Source of the DNA: Psychrobacillus insolitus
GTDB lineage: Bacteria > Bacillota > Bacilli > Bacillales_A > Planococcaceae
Assembly: GCF_003254155.1 (NCBI RefSeq)
Contig: NZ_QKZI01000001.1
Coordinates: forward strand, 1,240,001 to 1,304,000
Direction of reading: 5' to 3'
Length of the DNA stretch: 64,000 nucleotides
The notes below the pieces were generated by a model. The model had not been told where the DNA came from and ran no database searches. It was given only the letters and a program-made list of their open reading frames with translations. The position numbers and the translations under genes are program-made. Of the stretch, positions 9,959 to 18,661 are shown in pieces; position 1 is the stretch's first letter, and each line of letters starts with the position of its first letter.

Positions 9959-10474
9959 ATGAAATACGGTATTGTTGCTTTTCCTTCAAAAAAAGTGCAA
10001 GATTTCGCAAACTCTTATAGAAAGCGTTATGATCCACATTACTCCCTTATTACTCCACATATGACGATAAAAGGTGTATTTGAAGCGGATGAGAATGAGA
10101 TTAAAATAATCGCTGAAAAAGTGGAGAACGTATTAAAAAAACATACACCCTTTTCACTTAACACATCCAAGGTGAGCTCTTTTGCACCTGTTACGAATGC
10201 ACTTTACTTAAATATAAACCCAACTGAAGAGTTAGTTTCTTTGCATGATGACTTAAATTCAATTGAATATAATGATGTGGAAAGCTATACTTTTGTGCCA
10301 CATATTACAATTGCACAAAAACTTTCTGCAACTGAACATGATGATATTTATCCACAGTTAAAAATGATTGGTGTAGATTTTGAAGAGATGATTGATCGCC
10401 TTCATTTGTTATATCAATTAGAGGATGGATCTTGGACAGTGTATGAAACATTTAGATTAGCAGGGGATGAATAA
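9959..10474 (+). CDS. yjcG: 2H phosphoesterase / 2'-5' RNA ligase family protein (YjcG)
   Basis: A 171-residue member of the 2H phosphoesterase superfamily. The two signature H-x-T motifs are present as PHMTIKG (about residue 34) and PHITIAQ (about residue 117), spaced as in YjcG. Such proteins act on cyclic phosphates or RNA 2'-5' linkages, but YjcG has no proven substrate. The second ATG (9959) is chosen because GAGGAGG is only about 3 nt from the first ATG at 9953 and about 9 nt from this one. Only 3 nt separate it from the next gene, so the two are probably co-translated. Confidence 0.85.
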   Translation: MKYGIVAFPSKKVQDFANSYRKRYDPHYSLITPHMTIKGVFEADENEIKIIAEKVENVLKKHTPFSLNTSKVSSFAPVTNALYLNINPTEELVSLHDDLNSIEYNDVESYTFVPHITIAQKLSATEHDDIYPQLKMIGVDFEEMIDRLHLLYQLEDGSWTVYETFRLAGDE

Positions 10475-10477
10475 TAC

Positions 10478-10909
10478 GTGATCTATGCCAAAAAAGTGGA
10501 AAATGAGAAAGATTTTGATAATGCGATAAGTATTAGAAGAAAAGTATTTGTGGAAGAGCAAGATATCCCTATTCATTTAGAATTAGATGAATTTGATGAA
10601 ACTTCTATTCACTTCATTGCTTATGATGCGGATATTCCATTTGGTGCTGGTAGAATTCGTGAGATTGATGGCAAAGTCGGAAAGATTGAAAGAGTATGTA
10701 TTGTTCCGAGTTATCGAGGTAAGAGTATGGGGAATTTAATTATGCAATCCATAGAGGACTATGCACAAGAGCATGGTTTCAAAAAGTTGAAACTAAATGC
10801 GCAAAGCAATTCTCTTCCTTTTTATGAAAAAAGAAATTATACCATTACTTCTCCAGAATTTTTAGAAGCAAGCATACCGCACCGAGCAATGGAAAAAATA
10901 TTAGAATAA
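10478..10909 (+). CDS. yjcF: GNAT-family N-acetyltransferase (YjcF-like)
   Basis: A 143-residue single-domain Gcn5-related acetyltransferase. Acetyl-CoA binding motif A is visible as IERVCIVPSYRGKSMGNLIMQS, with the R/Q-x-x-G-x-G/A-like loop RGKSMG. The preceding strand GAGRIREIDGKVGKI is also typical. The start is GTG, weakly provided with a ribosome site inside the end of yjcG, which suggests translational coupling. The substrate is unknown. A GC-rich repeat begins two bases after its stop codon. Confidence 0.85.
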   Translation: MIYAKKVENEKDFDNAISIRRKVFVEEQDIPIHLELDEFDETSIHFIAYDADIPFGAGRIREIDGKVGKIERVCIVPSYRGKSMGNLIMQSIEDYAQEHGFKKLKLNAQSNSLPFYEKRNYTITSPEFLEASIPHRAMEKILE

Positions 10910-10910
10910 T

Positions 10911-11162
10911 TAGAAAAGCGAAAGCGCCTATCTCTGGCCCGACAGGCAAATGGGGAATATAGGCTGGTCTGCAAAGGTCGCCACATCCTGTGGCAATGCA
11001 GACATGACCCGCTTCGTGCGAGCCCGAGGCAACTCCTCAGCCACCGCACAAGGTTTTCTGCGACGAGCTTTGCGCAGGAGCACGTGATTCCCCATTTGAC
11101 CCCGAGGTGCAACGACCTTCTGCGACGAGCTTCGCGCAGGAGCACAGGCTGCTTGCGCTAGA
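10911..11162. repeat. GC-rich dispersed repeat (family 3, long copy)
   Basis: Starts TAGAAAAGCGAAAGCGCCT and ends GCTTGCGCTAGA, giving inverted ends, in sharp contrast to the AT-rich surroundings. It contains two direct copies of a unit CTGCGACGAGCTT(T/C)GCGCAGGAGCAC, and an inverted pair AAATGGGGAAT/ATTCCCCATTT. A shorter copy sits at 40776-40840 and a remnant at 32343-32357. It holds no credible gene. A 102-codon minus-strand frame across it is an artefact of high GC. Confidence 0.8.
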
Positions 11163-11176
11163 CATTATTTTGTAGA

Positions 11177-11213
11177 AAAAGGATGACGATTTATCGTCAC
11201 TCTTTTTTTATTT
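11177..11213 (+). terminator. Terminator downstream of the yjcH-yjcG-yjcF cluster
   Basis: TGACGA/TCGTCA stem with a TTTA loop followed by CTCTTTTTTT. It lies beyond the GC-rich repeat, so the repeat appears to have inserted between yjcF and its terminator. The rest of the gap to 11412 shows only a weak hairpin at 11281-11316 that could serve the transporter gene on the minus strand. Confidence 0.7.
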
Positions 11214-11412
11214 CTACATATACTTTATATGAAGAAGATACAATTCCTGGTGGATGAATTTTTTTTAAAAATGATTAAAAACAGGAAATTTTTTAATTCA
11301 AAACCTCCTGCTTTTTGTCTTATGTTTAGTAATTGCCGAATTCACCTTTTTAATGCATCCTCTCAAAGTTATTCCACCTTTAACTGATCCTCTATTAATA
11401 AAAGTGATTTTA

Positions 11413-12768
11413 CTAACCAAACATTAATTGCACCCAAAAGTATAACAAGGTCAATGTTATAATTGTAGTTATTGGTATAACAATGATCGTTACACTTATA
11501 TAATCCTTCCACGAAATCTTTATTTTATTTTTCCTTAAAATATGCATCCATATTAGAGTTGCAAGTGTTCCAATTGGTAATAATAATGCACCTATGTCAC
11601 TCCCAATAATATTCGCTAGATAAATGGTCTTTAATGTAATTGGATTTAATCCCATCTCTGTTAACGTGATTGTTCCAAGCATTAAAGCTGGATGATTATT
11701 GAATAGGTTAGAAAGTACAGAAACTAATCCTCCCATTATTAAACTCGCTTGAAATAACCCCTGATTTACTATTGGTTCAAATAACTCTACTAGTAATGCT
11801 GTTAAACCTACATTATTCAATCCATAGATTATGACGTACATGGAGAAAGCAAAAATTAGAATATGCCAAGGAGTCTTCTTTATAATGTCTGTTGGATTTG
11901 TCCGTAAATGATACCATCTCCACATAAGTAAGACGACTGAACCTAAAACTGCTACTATTTCTATAGGGATATTAGCGTAAGACGCTACAAATAGAAGGCA
12001 TCTCATCACAAATACGTACACTAATATTTTCACCATGAACTTTGAGCGTTTATTTTTAGTTTCTACAGATATTTTAGTTTTCAAAGGATGAAAATTTTTG
12101 GTGAAAAATGATTCTTCTATATCCGTTATAGAAGTTGGTAAAGTATTTGGTAGTTTTTTTCTCAAAACAATATACATAAGATAAGACATAAATACCAAAC
12201 CTAGAAATGCTGGAACAAACATCATTGCAGTATGCATCCAAAGTGACATTCCAACAATTTCTAAAGCTATTAAATTGACAATATTACTAACCCCTATTGG
12301 TGCACTTGATGCTGTAGCAATGAGTGCTCCGCTTAGTAAATAAGGGATTTGCTGATATGGTTTTAGCTGCATATTTTTTAGGAGTAGCAATAAAATGGGC
12401 GTTGTTATTAGAATACTACCATCGTTATTAAATAATAGAGTCATCAGAAAACAAAGTAGCTGAATATACCAATATAGTCGATGACCTGAACCCTTTGCTA
12501 AACTTGCTAGTCTAGCAGCAGCCCAGTTAAAGAATCCAAAACTTTCTAAAATTACTGCCATAACTATTGTCGCTATTATCGTTATAGAGGCTCCACCGAT
12601 TTTACTCATTATATCTATAATATCTGATTTTGAAACAATTCCTGTTACGATAATTATGATTGCACCTATTGACGCAGGCCATGCCTCATTCACGCCTCTA
12701 GGTCTCCAAAATATGACTACCATAGTAGTTAGGAACACCATACTGGTGATTCCAATCTGAAAACTCAT
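11413..12768 (-). CDS. ArsB/NhaD-type membrane ion transporter
   Basis: A 451-residue integral membrane protein of the ion-transporter superfamily, closest in pattern to ArsB arsenical-pump membrane proteins (B. subtilis YdfA). About ten to eleven hydrophobic helices are visible. The conserved half-repeats LLFNNDGSILITTPILLLL and SNLFNNHPALML, each with an F-N-N motif, are typical of ArsB/DASS re-entrant loops. No arsR, arsC or arsA lies near, so arsenite as substrate is unproven. Start ATG 12768 has GAAGGG about 12 nt upstream. Confidence 0.75.
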   Translation of the reverse strand: MSFQIGITSMVFLTTMVVIFWRPRGVNEAWPASIGAIIIIVTGIVSKSDIIDIMSKIGGASITIIATIVMAVILESFGFFNWAAARLASLAKGSGHRLYWYIQLLCFLMTLLFNNDGSILITTPILLLLLKNMQLKPYQQIPYLLSGALIATASSAPIGVSNIVNLIALEIVGMSLWMHTAMMFVPAFLGLVFMSYLMYIVLRKKLPNTLPTSITDIEESFFTKNFHPLKTKISVETKNKRSKFMVKILVYVFVMRCLLFVASYANIPIEIVAVLGSVVLLMWRWYHLRTNPTDIIKKTPWHILIFAFSMYVIIYGLNNVGLTALLVELFEPIVNQGLFQASLIMGGLVSVLSNLFNNHPALMLGTITLTEMGLNPITLKTIYLANIIGSDIGALLLPIGTLATLIWMHILRKNKIKISWKDYISVTIIVIPITTIITLTLLYFWVQLMFG

Positions 12769-12912
12769 ACATATACATTTCCCTTCTTTTATTAAGAATA
12801 AAAAAATAAATTGTTGTCCGTTTCCTTGTATGTATATTCAGCAAAACGCACATGAAACATGGTGTATGTCCATATACCAGAGAATTTTTTAAGTGAATTA
12901 TTTCTTAATACT

Positions 12913-12945
12913 AAAAAACGTCTACCAAATGGATAGACGTTTTTG
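12913..12945. terminator. Bidirectional terminator-like hairpin
   Basis: AAAAACGTCTA and TAGACGTTTTT form an 11-bp stem with T runs on both strands. It lies 145 bp upstream of the transporter start, in the 320-bp gap to the coat cluster. Confidence 0.7.
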
Positions 12946-13045
12946 CTTTATATGTATAATAAAATCGATTAAATGATAGAAACATGGTATATTCGATGCC
13001 TCTTTCTAAATAGACAACAATTAAATTTTTCAGTGGCAAGAAAGC

Positions 13046-13090
13046 TTTAACATTATTCAGTGGTTGGTCTAACCACTGAATAATGTTAAA
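13046..13090. repeat. Perfect 20-bp inverted repeat over a stop codon
   Basis: Arms 13046-13065 and 13071-13090 are perfect complements around the 5-nt loop GGTCT. The right arm contains the last codon and TAA of the adjoining CotB-like gene. On the gene's strand no T run follows, so it looks more like an mRNA-stabilising hairpin than a classical terminator. Confidence 0.85.
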
Positions 13091-13763
13091 CTTGATGAAT
13101 TGTTTTAATATGATCCAAGTTAAAATAAGTTGTACTCATTCTAGCATTCTGAAATTCAATGATTTGGTCATCCACATCTATTATCTTCCCCAAGTGCTCC
13201 CTCTGGCCTCCAGCATTTAAAATGACTAATGTATCTTTTAGATTGCCAATTTGTTCGGCAAATGTATTTTTCAGTAAATTTTCATTTAAAAGCTCTGCCT
13301 TCAATGTATTTGCTATTCCATAAGGGTTTATATTTTGAGCATAAGGAATTAGCCATTTCACATGATCTGTTGAAATATACATTGTTTTATATATAGGAGA
13401 ATAGAAACTTAAGTAATTTTGCTGAATATCGGTAATATAGCCATGCAAAGAATGATGATCTGTTACATGCATTTCCACACTTTTTCCTTTTGCTTGAATA
13501 AGTATTTCTGCTAAATTCATATCCTCTTTACTTTCATCCACATAAATCATCGGCAATTCTGTTGGAGCATGAATATATTCTTCATTGTTATAATCTTTCC
13601 TAAAACATTGAATATGTGTCATTGGGATGTATACAAAATTTTTTCCATTATACAGCACGATTACATCTGTTCCTAAATCAATCACAGTACCTCTTATTAC
13701 TTTTTTCCCAGACACTTCCACTTCAACTATTTCCTGCATGAGGACTTGCTTCATTTTTTTCAA
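13086..13763 (-). CDS. CotB-like spore coat protein (small Sm-like domains)
   Basis: A 225-residue protein with three copies of the short beta-barrel unit seen in CotB and in DUF2642 (YuzF) proteins: VIDLGTDVIVLYNGKNFVYIPMTHI, YITDIQQNYLSFYSPIYKTMYISTDHV and IIDVDDQIIEFQNARMSTTYFNLDHI. Likely a structural coat component; no enzyme motif is seen. A TTG start at 13763 is preferred because AGGAGGGGGTGGGAC lies directly before it with ideal spacing. An ATG at 13796 would overlap the upstream gene by 8 nt and has no ribosome site, and an ATG at 13754 is 18 nt from it. Assignment rests on pattern resemblance. Confidence 0.7.
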   Translation of the reverse strand: MKKMKQVLMQEIVEVEVSGKKVIRGTVIDLGTDVIVLYNGKNFVYIPMTHIQCFRKDYNNEEYIHAPTELPMIYVDESKEDMNLAEILIQAKGKSVEMHVTDHHSLHGYITDIQQNYLSFYSPIYKTMYISTDHVKWLIPYAQNINPYGIANTLKAELLNENLLKNTFAEQIGNLKDTLVILNAGGQREHLGKIIDVDDQIIEFQNARMSTTYFNLDHIKTIHQV

Positions 13764-13788
13764 GTCCCACCCCCTCCTACCTTTCAAA

Positions 13789-14988
13789 TTATTCATCCCT
13801 CATCAATCGATACATTTTGGCTGCATGCCTCATTAATGAATAATATTGTTTTTCTATCTTCTCTTTATTAACTTTTGGATTATTGGAATGTTTTGCAGCG
13901 TAGTTCATTAATGCATAGTATTGCTTTTCTATCAATTCTAGCTCTTCTTTTGAAGTTATATGATTTTCATATTTTGGTTGCGGGGCTAATTCGACAATTG
14001 TTTGGATTGCTTTTTCATCTACCTGTACTATATTTTCATCTTTGTGTACGGGATCATTCGGTTCATATGAAGTTTCTAAACTGTTAGCATTTACAGCAGA
14101 AAATTCAACCATGGGCTCTTTTACACTTTTTGGTCGAGCTACAGTTGATTGATCATGATTGATCGAACTCCACGCAGTAAGTAAAACTCGTTTCTCCTTT
14201 TTTCTAGTAGGATCTTCCAATACATTTTGTATATTTTTCTCTTGCAGCTCCAGCTTTTCTATCTCATTTTCAAAATTAGTATCATTCTTTTCTTCAACAA
14301 ATTGTGTATCATTTTTTTCTATAAATTCGTTTGAAATTGGAACTAATACTTCATATTTATTAGGCTGCTCGATTTCATCTAATTGGAAGAATGGAAATCC
14401 TAAGTTACCCCAGTCATTCTTAAACTTATTATCATACAAACGTTGAAATAATGAGTTATATTGTTCAAAATGTGACCCTATTATAGATGAACTATCTACC
14501 GTTAACTGTTCTTGATGCTTATTTAAGATTTCAACATCTTGAATACTATTGACCATATTAATGTGTTCTTTCGTTATATTAGAATAGATATAAGTTATAA
14601 ACGTTTTCTCCATATATAATAACTCTTGATTATTTATAAGCATGATATGGTCTTTTAATATTTGACTTAATACTCCAGAAAATACTTGCGTACTAAACCC
14701 ATTAATTACTACCCAATGATCCTTCACGGCCTCTAGTACATCTACAAACTTATTTTTGTCTATATATGGTTTGTGAGTTGTAGGAAGTGCAAACTCTTTT
14801 AAGTTCTTTGTTATAACATGAATATATTGAAGAGGAATATAGCAAATTTGTTGATTTACTTCAACAATAAGATGATCTTCTTTTTCTTCTACTAGTGTTC
14901 CTTCTATAAATTGTTTATCATTTAAAAACAAGCCGATTTTATTAATTTTAGGGACATTAAATACATTCAGTAACTTTTTTTCGGGCAA
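13789..14988 (-). CDS. CotB-like spore coat protein with C-terminal duplicated motif
   Basis: A 399-residue protein. Residues 1-140 hold two CotB/DUF2642-like beta units (FIEGTLVEEKEDHLIVEV...CYIPLQYIHVI and VFSGVLSQILKDHIMLIN...LLYMEKTFI). The middle is acidic and probably disordered. The end carries a tandem 20-residue repeat, IEKQYYALMNYAAK and IEKQYYSLMRHAAK. The start is TTG with AGGAGGGG 8 nt upstream. It lies between the CotB gene and a third CotB-like gene on the same strand, and is presumably expressed late in the mother cell. Function beyond coat structure is not deducible. Confidence 0.7.
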   Translation of the reverse strand: MPEKKLLNVFNVPKINKIGLFLNDKQFIEGTLVEEKEDHLIVEVNQQICYIPLQYIHVITKNLKEFALPTTHKPYIDKNKFVDVLEAVKDHWVVINGFSTQVFSGVLSQILKDHIMLINNQELLYMEKTFITYIYSNITKEHINMVNSIQDVEILNKHQEQLTVDSSSIIGSHFEQYNSLFQRLYDNKFKNDWGNLGFPFFQLDEIEQPNKYEVLVPISNEFIEKNDTQFVEEKNDTNFENEIEKLELQEKNIQNVLEDPTRKKEKRVLLTAWSSINHDQSTVARPKSVKEPMVEFSAVNANSLETSYEPNDPVHKDENIVQVDEKAIQTIVELAPQPKYENHITSKEELELIEKQYYALMNYAAKHSNNPKVNKEKIEKQYYSLMRHAAKMYRLMRDE

Positions 14989-15013
14989 TTTGGGAGCCCC
15001 TCCTTTATAAAAT

Positions 15014-15047
15014 ATTCGTCGCTTCTTTATTAAGAGAAGCGACGAAT
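15014..15047 (-). other. Intercistronic hairpin between cotB and the next coat gene
   Basis: ATTCGTCGCTTCT (15014-15026) pairs perfectly with AGAAGCGACGAAT (15035-15047). There is no strong T run after it on the minus strand, so it may attenuate or stabilise rather than fully terminate. Confidence 0.65.
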
Positions 15048-15058
15048 GTAACCATTAC

Positions 15059-15733
15059 TTATTCAGCTTCGTTTTTTACTTCTTTTAATTTTTCTTGAGT
15101 TGCTGCTACTGCTTTACTTATTTCTCTAGCTGCCCGATTTGCTGCTTCTACTCTATTTTCTTGTTGCCCTTTATTTCCTTGTTCTGCTTTATTTCCTTGT
15201 TCACCCTTTTTTGATTGTTCTCCTTTATTTCCTTGTTTTTCTTTATTTCCTTGTTCTCCATTATTTTTCTTACCATTAGAATCTGCTTTTTCCTCTTTTT
15301 TCGTTTTTTCAAGTTTAACGCCATAGCTAATGTTACGGATATGGAACAAGGAAACACGAATTATTTCTTCATTCGAAACAATGGTAACAAAATCATCTGT
15401 AACGACGTCTAAAACACCTTCTAGTGTTTCTGGTCCACCACGGTTGATTTTCACCCATTGAAGTGTTAATTTCTCTAGAATCCCTTTAAAATCTGCAGCC
15501 TGTGTATACTCGAAGCCTCTTGGAATTACAAGATCAAATTCCACTTTGTTCTTCGAATTATAAGTTAAACTCTTCACATGCTGGGAATTATAATAAATTA
15601 TTCCATCTTCTTCTGTAAGCAACGTAAAGTGATCATCTTCCGCTTTTAAAACCATTCCAACACGTGATTCAGGACCACCTCTATCTACTTTAATTACTTT
15701 ATCCACGAGTGAAAGTATCATTTTCTTATTCAT
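15059..15733 (-). CDS. cotB: Spore coat protein CotB homologue
   Basis: Outer spore coat protein, 224 residues. The hallmark CotB motif RGGPES occurs at about residue 19 (VDRGGPESRVGMVLKAEDD...IIYYNSQHVKS) and again as RGGPETLEGVL near residue 98, each followed by the Y/V-x-x-x-H-V/I-K/R-x-I strand. B. subtilis CotB has three such units and a Ser/Lys/Arg-rich tail. Here there are two units and the tail (about residues 145-200) is built of GNK(G/A)EQ repeats rich in Lys, Glu, Asn and Gln. ATG 15733 is preceded by AAAGGAGG. Probably made under sigma-K, but no convincing promoter was seen. Confidence 0.88.
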   Translation of the reverse strand: MNKKMILSLVDKVIKVDRGGPESRVGMVLKAEDDHFTLLTEEDGIIYYNSQHVKSLTYNSKNKVEFDLVIPRGFEYTQAADFKGILEKLTLQWVKINRGGPETLEGVLDVVTDDFVTIVSNEEIIRVSLFHIRNISYGVKLEKTKKEEKADSNGKKNNGEQGNKEKQGNKGEQSKKGEQGNKAEQGNKGQQENRVEAANRAAREISKAVAATQEKLKEVKNEAE

Positions 15734-15830
15734 TAATCACTTGCCTCCTTTTGTAGTATCCTAATATTTATATGTTTCTTAGGCTTCTAAGTATAGGTCC
15801 TTCGCCCATACGGGATGAATTGTTTAAACT

Positions 15831-15895
15831 AAAAAAAATCAGATAAGAGAATATTGGAAACAAAAGTTCAACTAAATATAGAAAACAAGACTTGA
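15831..15895 (-). repeat. MITE-like element fragment (family 1, copy b)
   Basis: Reverse-complement match to the left flank of the family-1 elements (CTTTTCAAGTCTTG-like, TTTGAACTT-like and TTTCCAATATT blocks). Terminal repeats and the GC-rich core are absent. It sits between the CotB promoter region and the next gene's terminator. Confidence 0.55.
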
Positions 15896-15903
15896 AAAAC
15901 TCC

Positions 15904-15943
15904 ATAAAAAAATGCCAAGAATTTAATCTCGGCATTTTACTTT
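15904..15943 (-). terminator. Terminator of the 101-aa hypothetical gene
   Basis: On the minus strand AAATGCCGAGA pairs with TCTTGGCATTT (one bulge) and is followed by seven T's. Confidence 0.8.
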
Positions 15944-15947
15944 AAAT

Positions 15948-16253
15948 TTAAATATACAAGTTTACATTATTTCCTTTGCCATTAATTTCAGCGATTTTTA
16001 TGGATAAATTGACTGGATTTGGTTGGATAAAACCTTTATAAGGTGGTGGACTCAACGACTCATTACCTTTTGATAATTGCTTTTCTTCATTCTTTTCAAG
16101 TTCTTCTTCTTGATCTTTCAATTCCTCTTCAAAAATTGATTTCATTTTGATTCCTTGAACATTTGAAATATAAGCGAAATTATAATCTTCCATTAGCATC
16201 CTATTTGCGTATACCTGAGCTTGTAATGGTTGAACTGGAATAATATAGCCCAT
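15948..16253 (-). CDS. Hypothetical protein in the spore gene block, 101 aa
   Basis: Begins MGYIIPVQPLQAQVYANRML and has a strongly acidic, probably helical centre (EEELKDQEEELEKNEEKQ) followed by PPPYKGFIQPNPVNLS. No signal peptide, cysteine cluster or known motif is seen. The start ATG is 16253; GGAGGTGGAG directly precedes it, so an upstream start at 16268 is rejected. Position between cotB and spoVIF suggests a sporulation role, but I do not recognise the family. Confidence 0.7.
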   Translation of the reverse strand: MGYIIPVQPLQAQVYANRMLMEDYNFAYISNVQGIKMKSIFEEELKDQEEELEKNEEKQLSKGNESLSPPPYKGFIQPNPVNLSIKIAEINGKGNNVNLYI

Positions 16254-16350
16254 CTTCTCCACCTCCAAATATATTTATATTTACCCTATCTCTACCCTGA
16301 ATAAACTTATCACCTTATATATCGACAGAAAAATCTGGCTATTTAGTTAT

Positions 16351-16596
16351 TTATAACATTTTTTCAATGTCTGATAAATTTAAGGAGCTCCCCTTTTGTA
16401 AAATAGAAGCTGTCAATTCATCTTCTAACTCTTTTGATACTGGTTTATTTGCCACTTTACCAACTTTACGAACTATTTTACGCACTTGTCTTTCATCAGA
16501 AAAGTCTGCATATGAAATAGCATTAGCTAGTGTCAATAGTTCTTCCATTGATACACCTGTTTTGTTTTCAATTGCTTTAAAAAAAGAATTTTCCAT
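16351..16596 (-). CDS. spoVIF: Stage VI sporulation protein F
   Basis: An 81-residue SpoVIF (YjcC) homologue: MENSFFKAIENKTGVSMEELLTLANA...VRKIVRKVGKVANKPVSKELED matches the family along its whole length. In B. subtilis SpoVIF is made in the mother cell late in sporulation and is needed for full GerE-dependent coat assembly. The ribosome site is GGGGGGAGAG. It lies with coat and YjcZ genes, consistent with that role. Confidence 0.88.
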   Translation of the reverse strand: MENSFFKAIENKTGVSMEELLTLANAISYADFSDERQVRKIVRKVGKVANKPVSKELEDELTASILQKGSSLNLSDIEKML

Positions 16597-16629
16597 TTTA
16601 TCTCTCCCCCCATTTTTATTCTTTACTTA

Positions 16630-16770
16630 TTAATAAGGGAGAAAGCTTCTACCAACGATGATTAACAATATAAACAATACAACGATTAAAACAAATGTTG
16701 AGCTTTGATTGCCGTTCTTTTCATATCCGCCTTCATAGTCAGGATATCCTCCACCACAGTAACCATACAT
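16630..16770 (-). CDS. YjcZ-family small sporulation protein
   Basis: A 46-residue protein: a Gly/Tyr-rich head MYGYCGGGYPDYEGGYEK, then NGNQSSTFVLIVVLFILLIIV, one hydrophobic helix ending near GRSFLPY. This is the typical YjcZ/sporulation small-protein architecture (head plus single membrane anchor). GGAGGGAAAGAGT immediately precedes the ATG. It lies between spoVIF and the spoVA operon on the same strand. Exact function is unknown. Confidence 0.85.
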   Translation of the reverse strand: MYGYCGGGYPDYEGGYEKNGNQSSTFVLIVVLFILLIIVGRSFLPY

Positions 16771-16837
16771 ACTCTTTCCCTCCTCTCCTCTTCAACTTAT
16801 ACTATGCGCCGAGAGAGGAAGTAAAAGGGCTATTCAA

Positions 16838-17203
16838 CTAATAGGTCGTATTCCTTTTCTGAAAAATAAATGCTGCAATAATACCAAAAAGAATTGCAGC
16901 ACTAATACCTGAGCTTGTTACTTCAAACATTCCGGTTAAAACACCAATAAGTCCATGTTTTTCAGCTTCTTCAAGCGCACCATGGGTCAATGAATTTCCA
17001 AAAGAAGTAATTGGAACTGTAGCTCCTGCTCCTGCAAAAGCAATTAATGGTTCATACAAACCAAATCCATCTAAAATCGATCCACTGACAACTAATGTAC
17101 TCATTGTGTGAGCTGGAGTTAGTTTTAACCCATCCATTAAGAATTGACCTACTACACATATTAGACCACCTACTACAAATGCAACTACTAATGAAGATAT
17201 CAT
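16838..17203 (-). CDS. spoVAEB: Stage V sporulation protein AEb
   Basis: A 121-residue inner-membrane protein with about four helices and the SpoVAE signature [24 protein letters not shown]. It is part of the SpoVA channel that moves dipicolinic acid into the forespore and out at germination. The start MISSLVVAF is set by AGAGGAAT; the longer frame from 17239 overlaps spoVAD. It starts one base after the spoVAD stop and is the last gene of the operon. Confidence 0.92.
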   Translation of the reverse strand: MISSLVVAFVVGGLICVVGQFLMDGLKLTPAHTMSTLVVSGSILDGFGLYEPLIAFAGAGATVPITSFGNSLTHGALEEAEKHGLIGVLTGMFEVTSSGISAAILFGIIAAFIFQKRNTTY

Positions 17204-17204
17204 G

Positions 17205-18212
17205 TTAATTCCTCTTTTCCATACGGCATTCAATGGCATGTGCTATACAAGGAATCGTTTCACCCTGCTGAAATGTTAGTGGGGATAATAACGCCCCAGT
17301 TGCAACAAGTAACACTCTTTTGAACGTCCCGTTTTGTAATTGATTATAAATATGACTTAAAAATACCGCGGCCGAACAACCAGCTCCACTAGCACCAGCG
17401 TTAAAAAATGTATCCTCGCCATAAAATTGTGCTCCTGCATCTTGTAAAATGACGTGACAATCCTCATCTGTAAACATGTCTTTTAAAATATTTAATCCGA
17501 TTTTCCCTAAATCACCAGTCATAATAACATCAAAATCTGACATCTTACTATTTGTATTGGTTAAATGGCGCTCAATAGTATCTCTAGCTGCAGGTGCCAT
17601 TGCAGCTCCCATATGAAAAGGGTTTGTTTGTTTGCCATCCACAACTCTTCCAATAGTTCCATGTGTTATAATGGGTGCATTTTTTACTTGTTTCTGCAAT
17701 AAAGCAAATCCCGCGGCTGTTACAGTCCATTGCGCAGTTTTTGGTTTTTGTGCACCATACTCCAATGGATACCTAAACTGTCTTTCCACAGCTGGGTGAT
17801 GACTAGAGGCTCCCGCCAATATTGAACTTGCCTTACCAGACTCTAATAAAAGACTCCCTATTATTAGTGATTCTACAGAACTTGCACAAGCAGAAAATAC
17901 ACCTAAGTAAGGAATGTTTAATTTTCTTGCAGCAAAATTAGTTGGTGACAGCTGATTTATTAAGTCACCTCCTATAAATACATCTATGTTTTCCATTTTC
18001 TCATGGCCTTTTTTTACAGTTATTGCGCATGCCTTTTCGATAAATCTAGTATTCGCTTCTTCATACGATTCATTTTTTTCTTTTTCTACTAGGAGAATTT
18101 CATCGAATGCCGAAGCAAATGGACTGTCTTTTTCCATAGGTCCTACAGTAACTCCTGTACTGGAAATACTTGGTTTTTCCGTAAATTGAATAGTTCCATT
18201 TGCTTTCACCAT
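17205..18212 (-). CDS. spoVAD: Stage V sporulation protein AD
   Basis: A 335-residue soluble, thiolase-fold protein of the SpoVA complex that binds DPA at the outer face of the inner spore membrane. Characteristic segments are [14 protein letters not shown], the thiolase-like CASSVESL, and [18 protein letters not shown] near the end. Length is as in the family. The start overlaps spoVAC by 7 nt, so the two are translationally coupled. Confidence 0.95.
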   Translation of the reverse strand: MVKANGTIQFTEKPSISSTGVTVGPMEKDSPFASAFDEILLVEKEKNESYEEANTRFIEKACAITVKKGHEKMENIDVFIGGDLINQLSPTNFAARKLNIPYLGVFSACASSVESLIIGSLLLESGKASSILAGASSHHPAVERQFRYPLEYGAQKPKTAQWTVTAAGFALLQKQVKNAPIITHGTIGRVVDGKQTNPFHMGAAMAPAARDTIERHLTNTNSKMSDFDVIMTGDLGKIGLNILKDMFTDEDCHVILQDAGAQFYGEDTFFNAGASGAGCSAAVFLSHIYNQLQNGTFKRVLLVATGALLSPLTFQQGETIPCIAHAIECRMEKRN

Positions 18213-18661
18213 GAAACTACACCTATTTTCACTAATATTGTTTTAATGAGTGCTACAAAAAAAGCAGATAGGACACCGAATACAATGACAGAGCCTGCTA
18301 ATTTAAACATATTCCCTCCTACTCCTAGCACATAGCCTTCTGTTTTATGTTCGATTGCCGCTGAGACGACTGAGTTACCAAAACCAGTAATAGGAACCGC
18401 AGAACCAGCTCCAGCAAACTGAGAAATCTTTTTATAGTAACCAAAACCAGTTAATAACATTGCGATGAATACCAACGTTGCAGCTGTCGGGTTTGCAGCG
18501 GTTCTCTCGGTAAAAGAGAAAAAACGAATATAAAAGAAAATAATCAGTTGTCCAATAGTACAAATAATACCCCCTACTAAAAATGCTTTTAACATATTCG
18601 TAAACATAGGTGTTTTAGGGTTTTGTTTTTCTACAATATCTTCAAATTGTTTTTGATCCAT
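18206..18661 (-). CDS. spoVAC: Stage V sporulation protein AC
   Basis: A 151-residue membrane protein with four helices and the AGAGSAVPITGFGNSVVSAAIEHKTEG signature shared with SpoVAEb. SpoVAC acts as a mechanosensitive-type channel for DPA. Its ATG overlaps the TAA of the lipoprotein gene (TAATG), and GGAGGAG precedes it, so it is co-translated with it. Confidence 0.95.
   Translation of the reverse strand: MDQKQFEDIVEKQNPKTPMFTNMLKAFLVGGIICTIGQLIIFFYIRFFSFTERTAANPTAATLVFIAMLLTGFGYYKKISQFAGAGSAVPITGFGNSVVSAAIEHKTEGYVLGVGGNMFKLAGSVIVFGVLSAFFVALIKTILVKIGVVSW

Noticed and set aside
10837-11145. 102-codon minus-strand frame across the GC-rich repeat
   Set aside because: Arg/Cys-rich nonsense caused by base composition; it overlaps the yjcF coding end.
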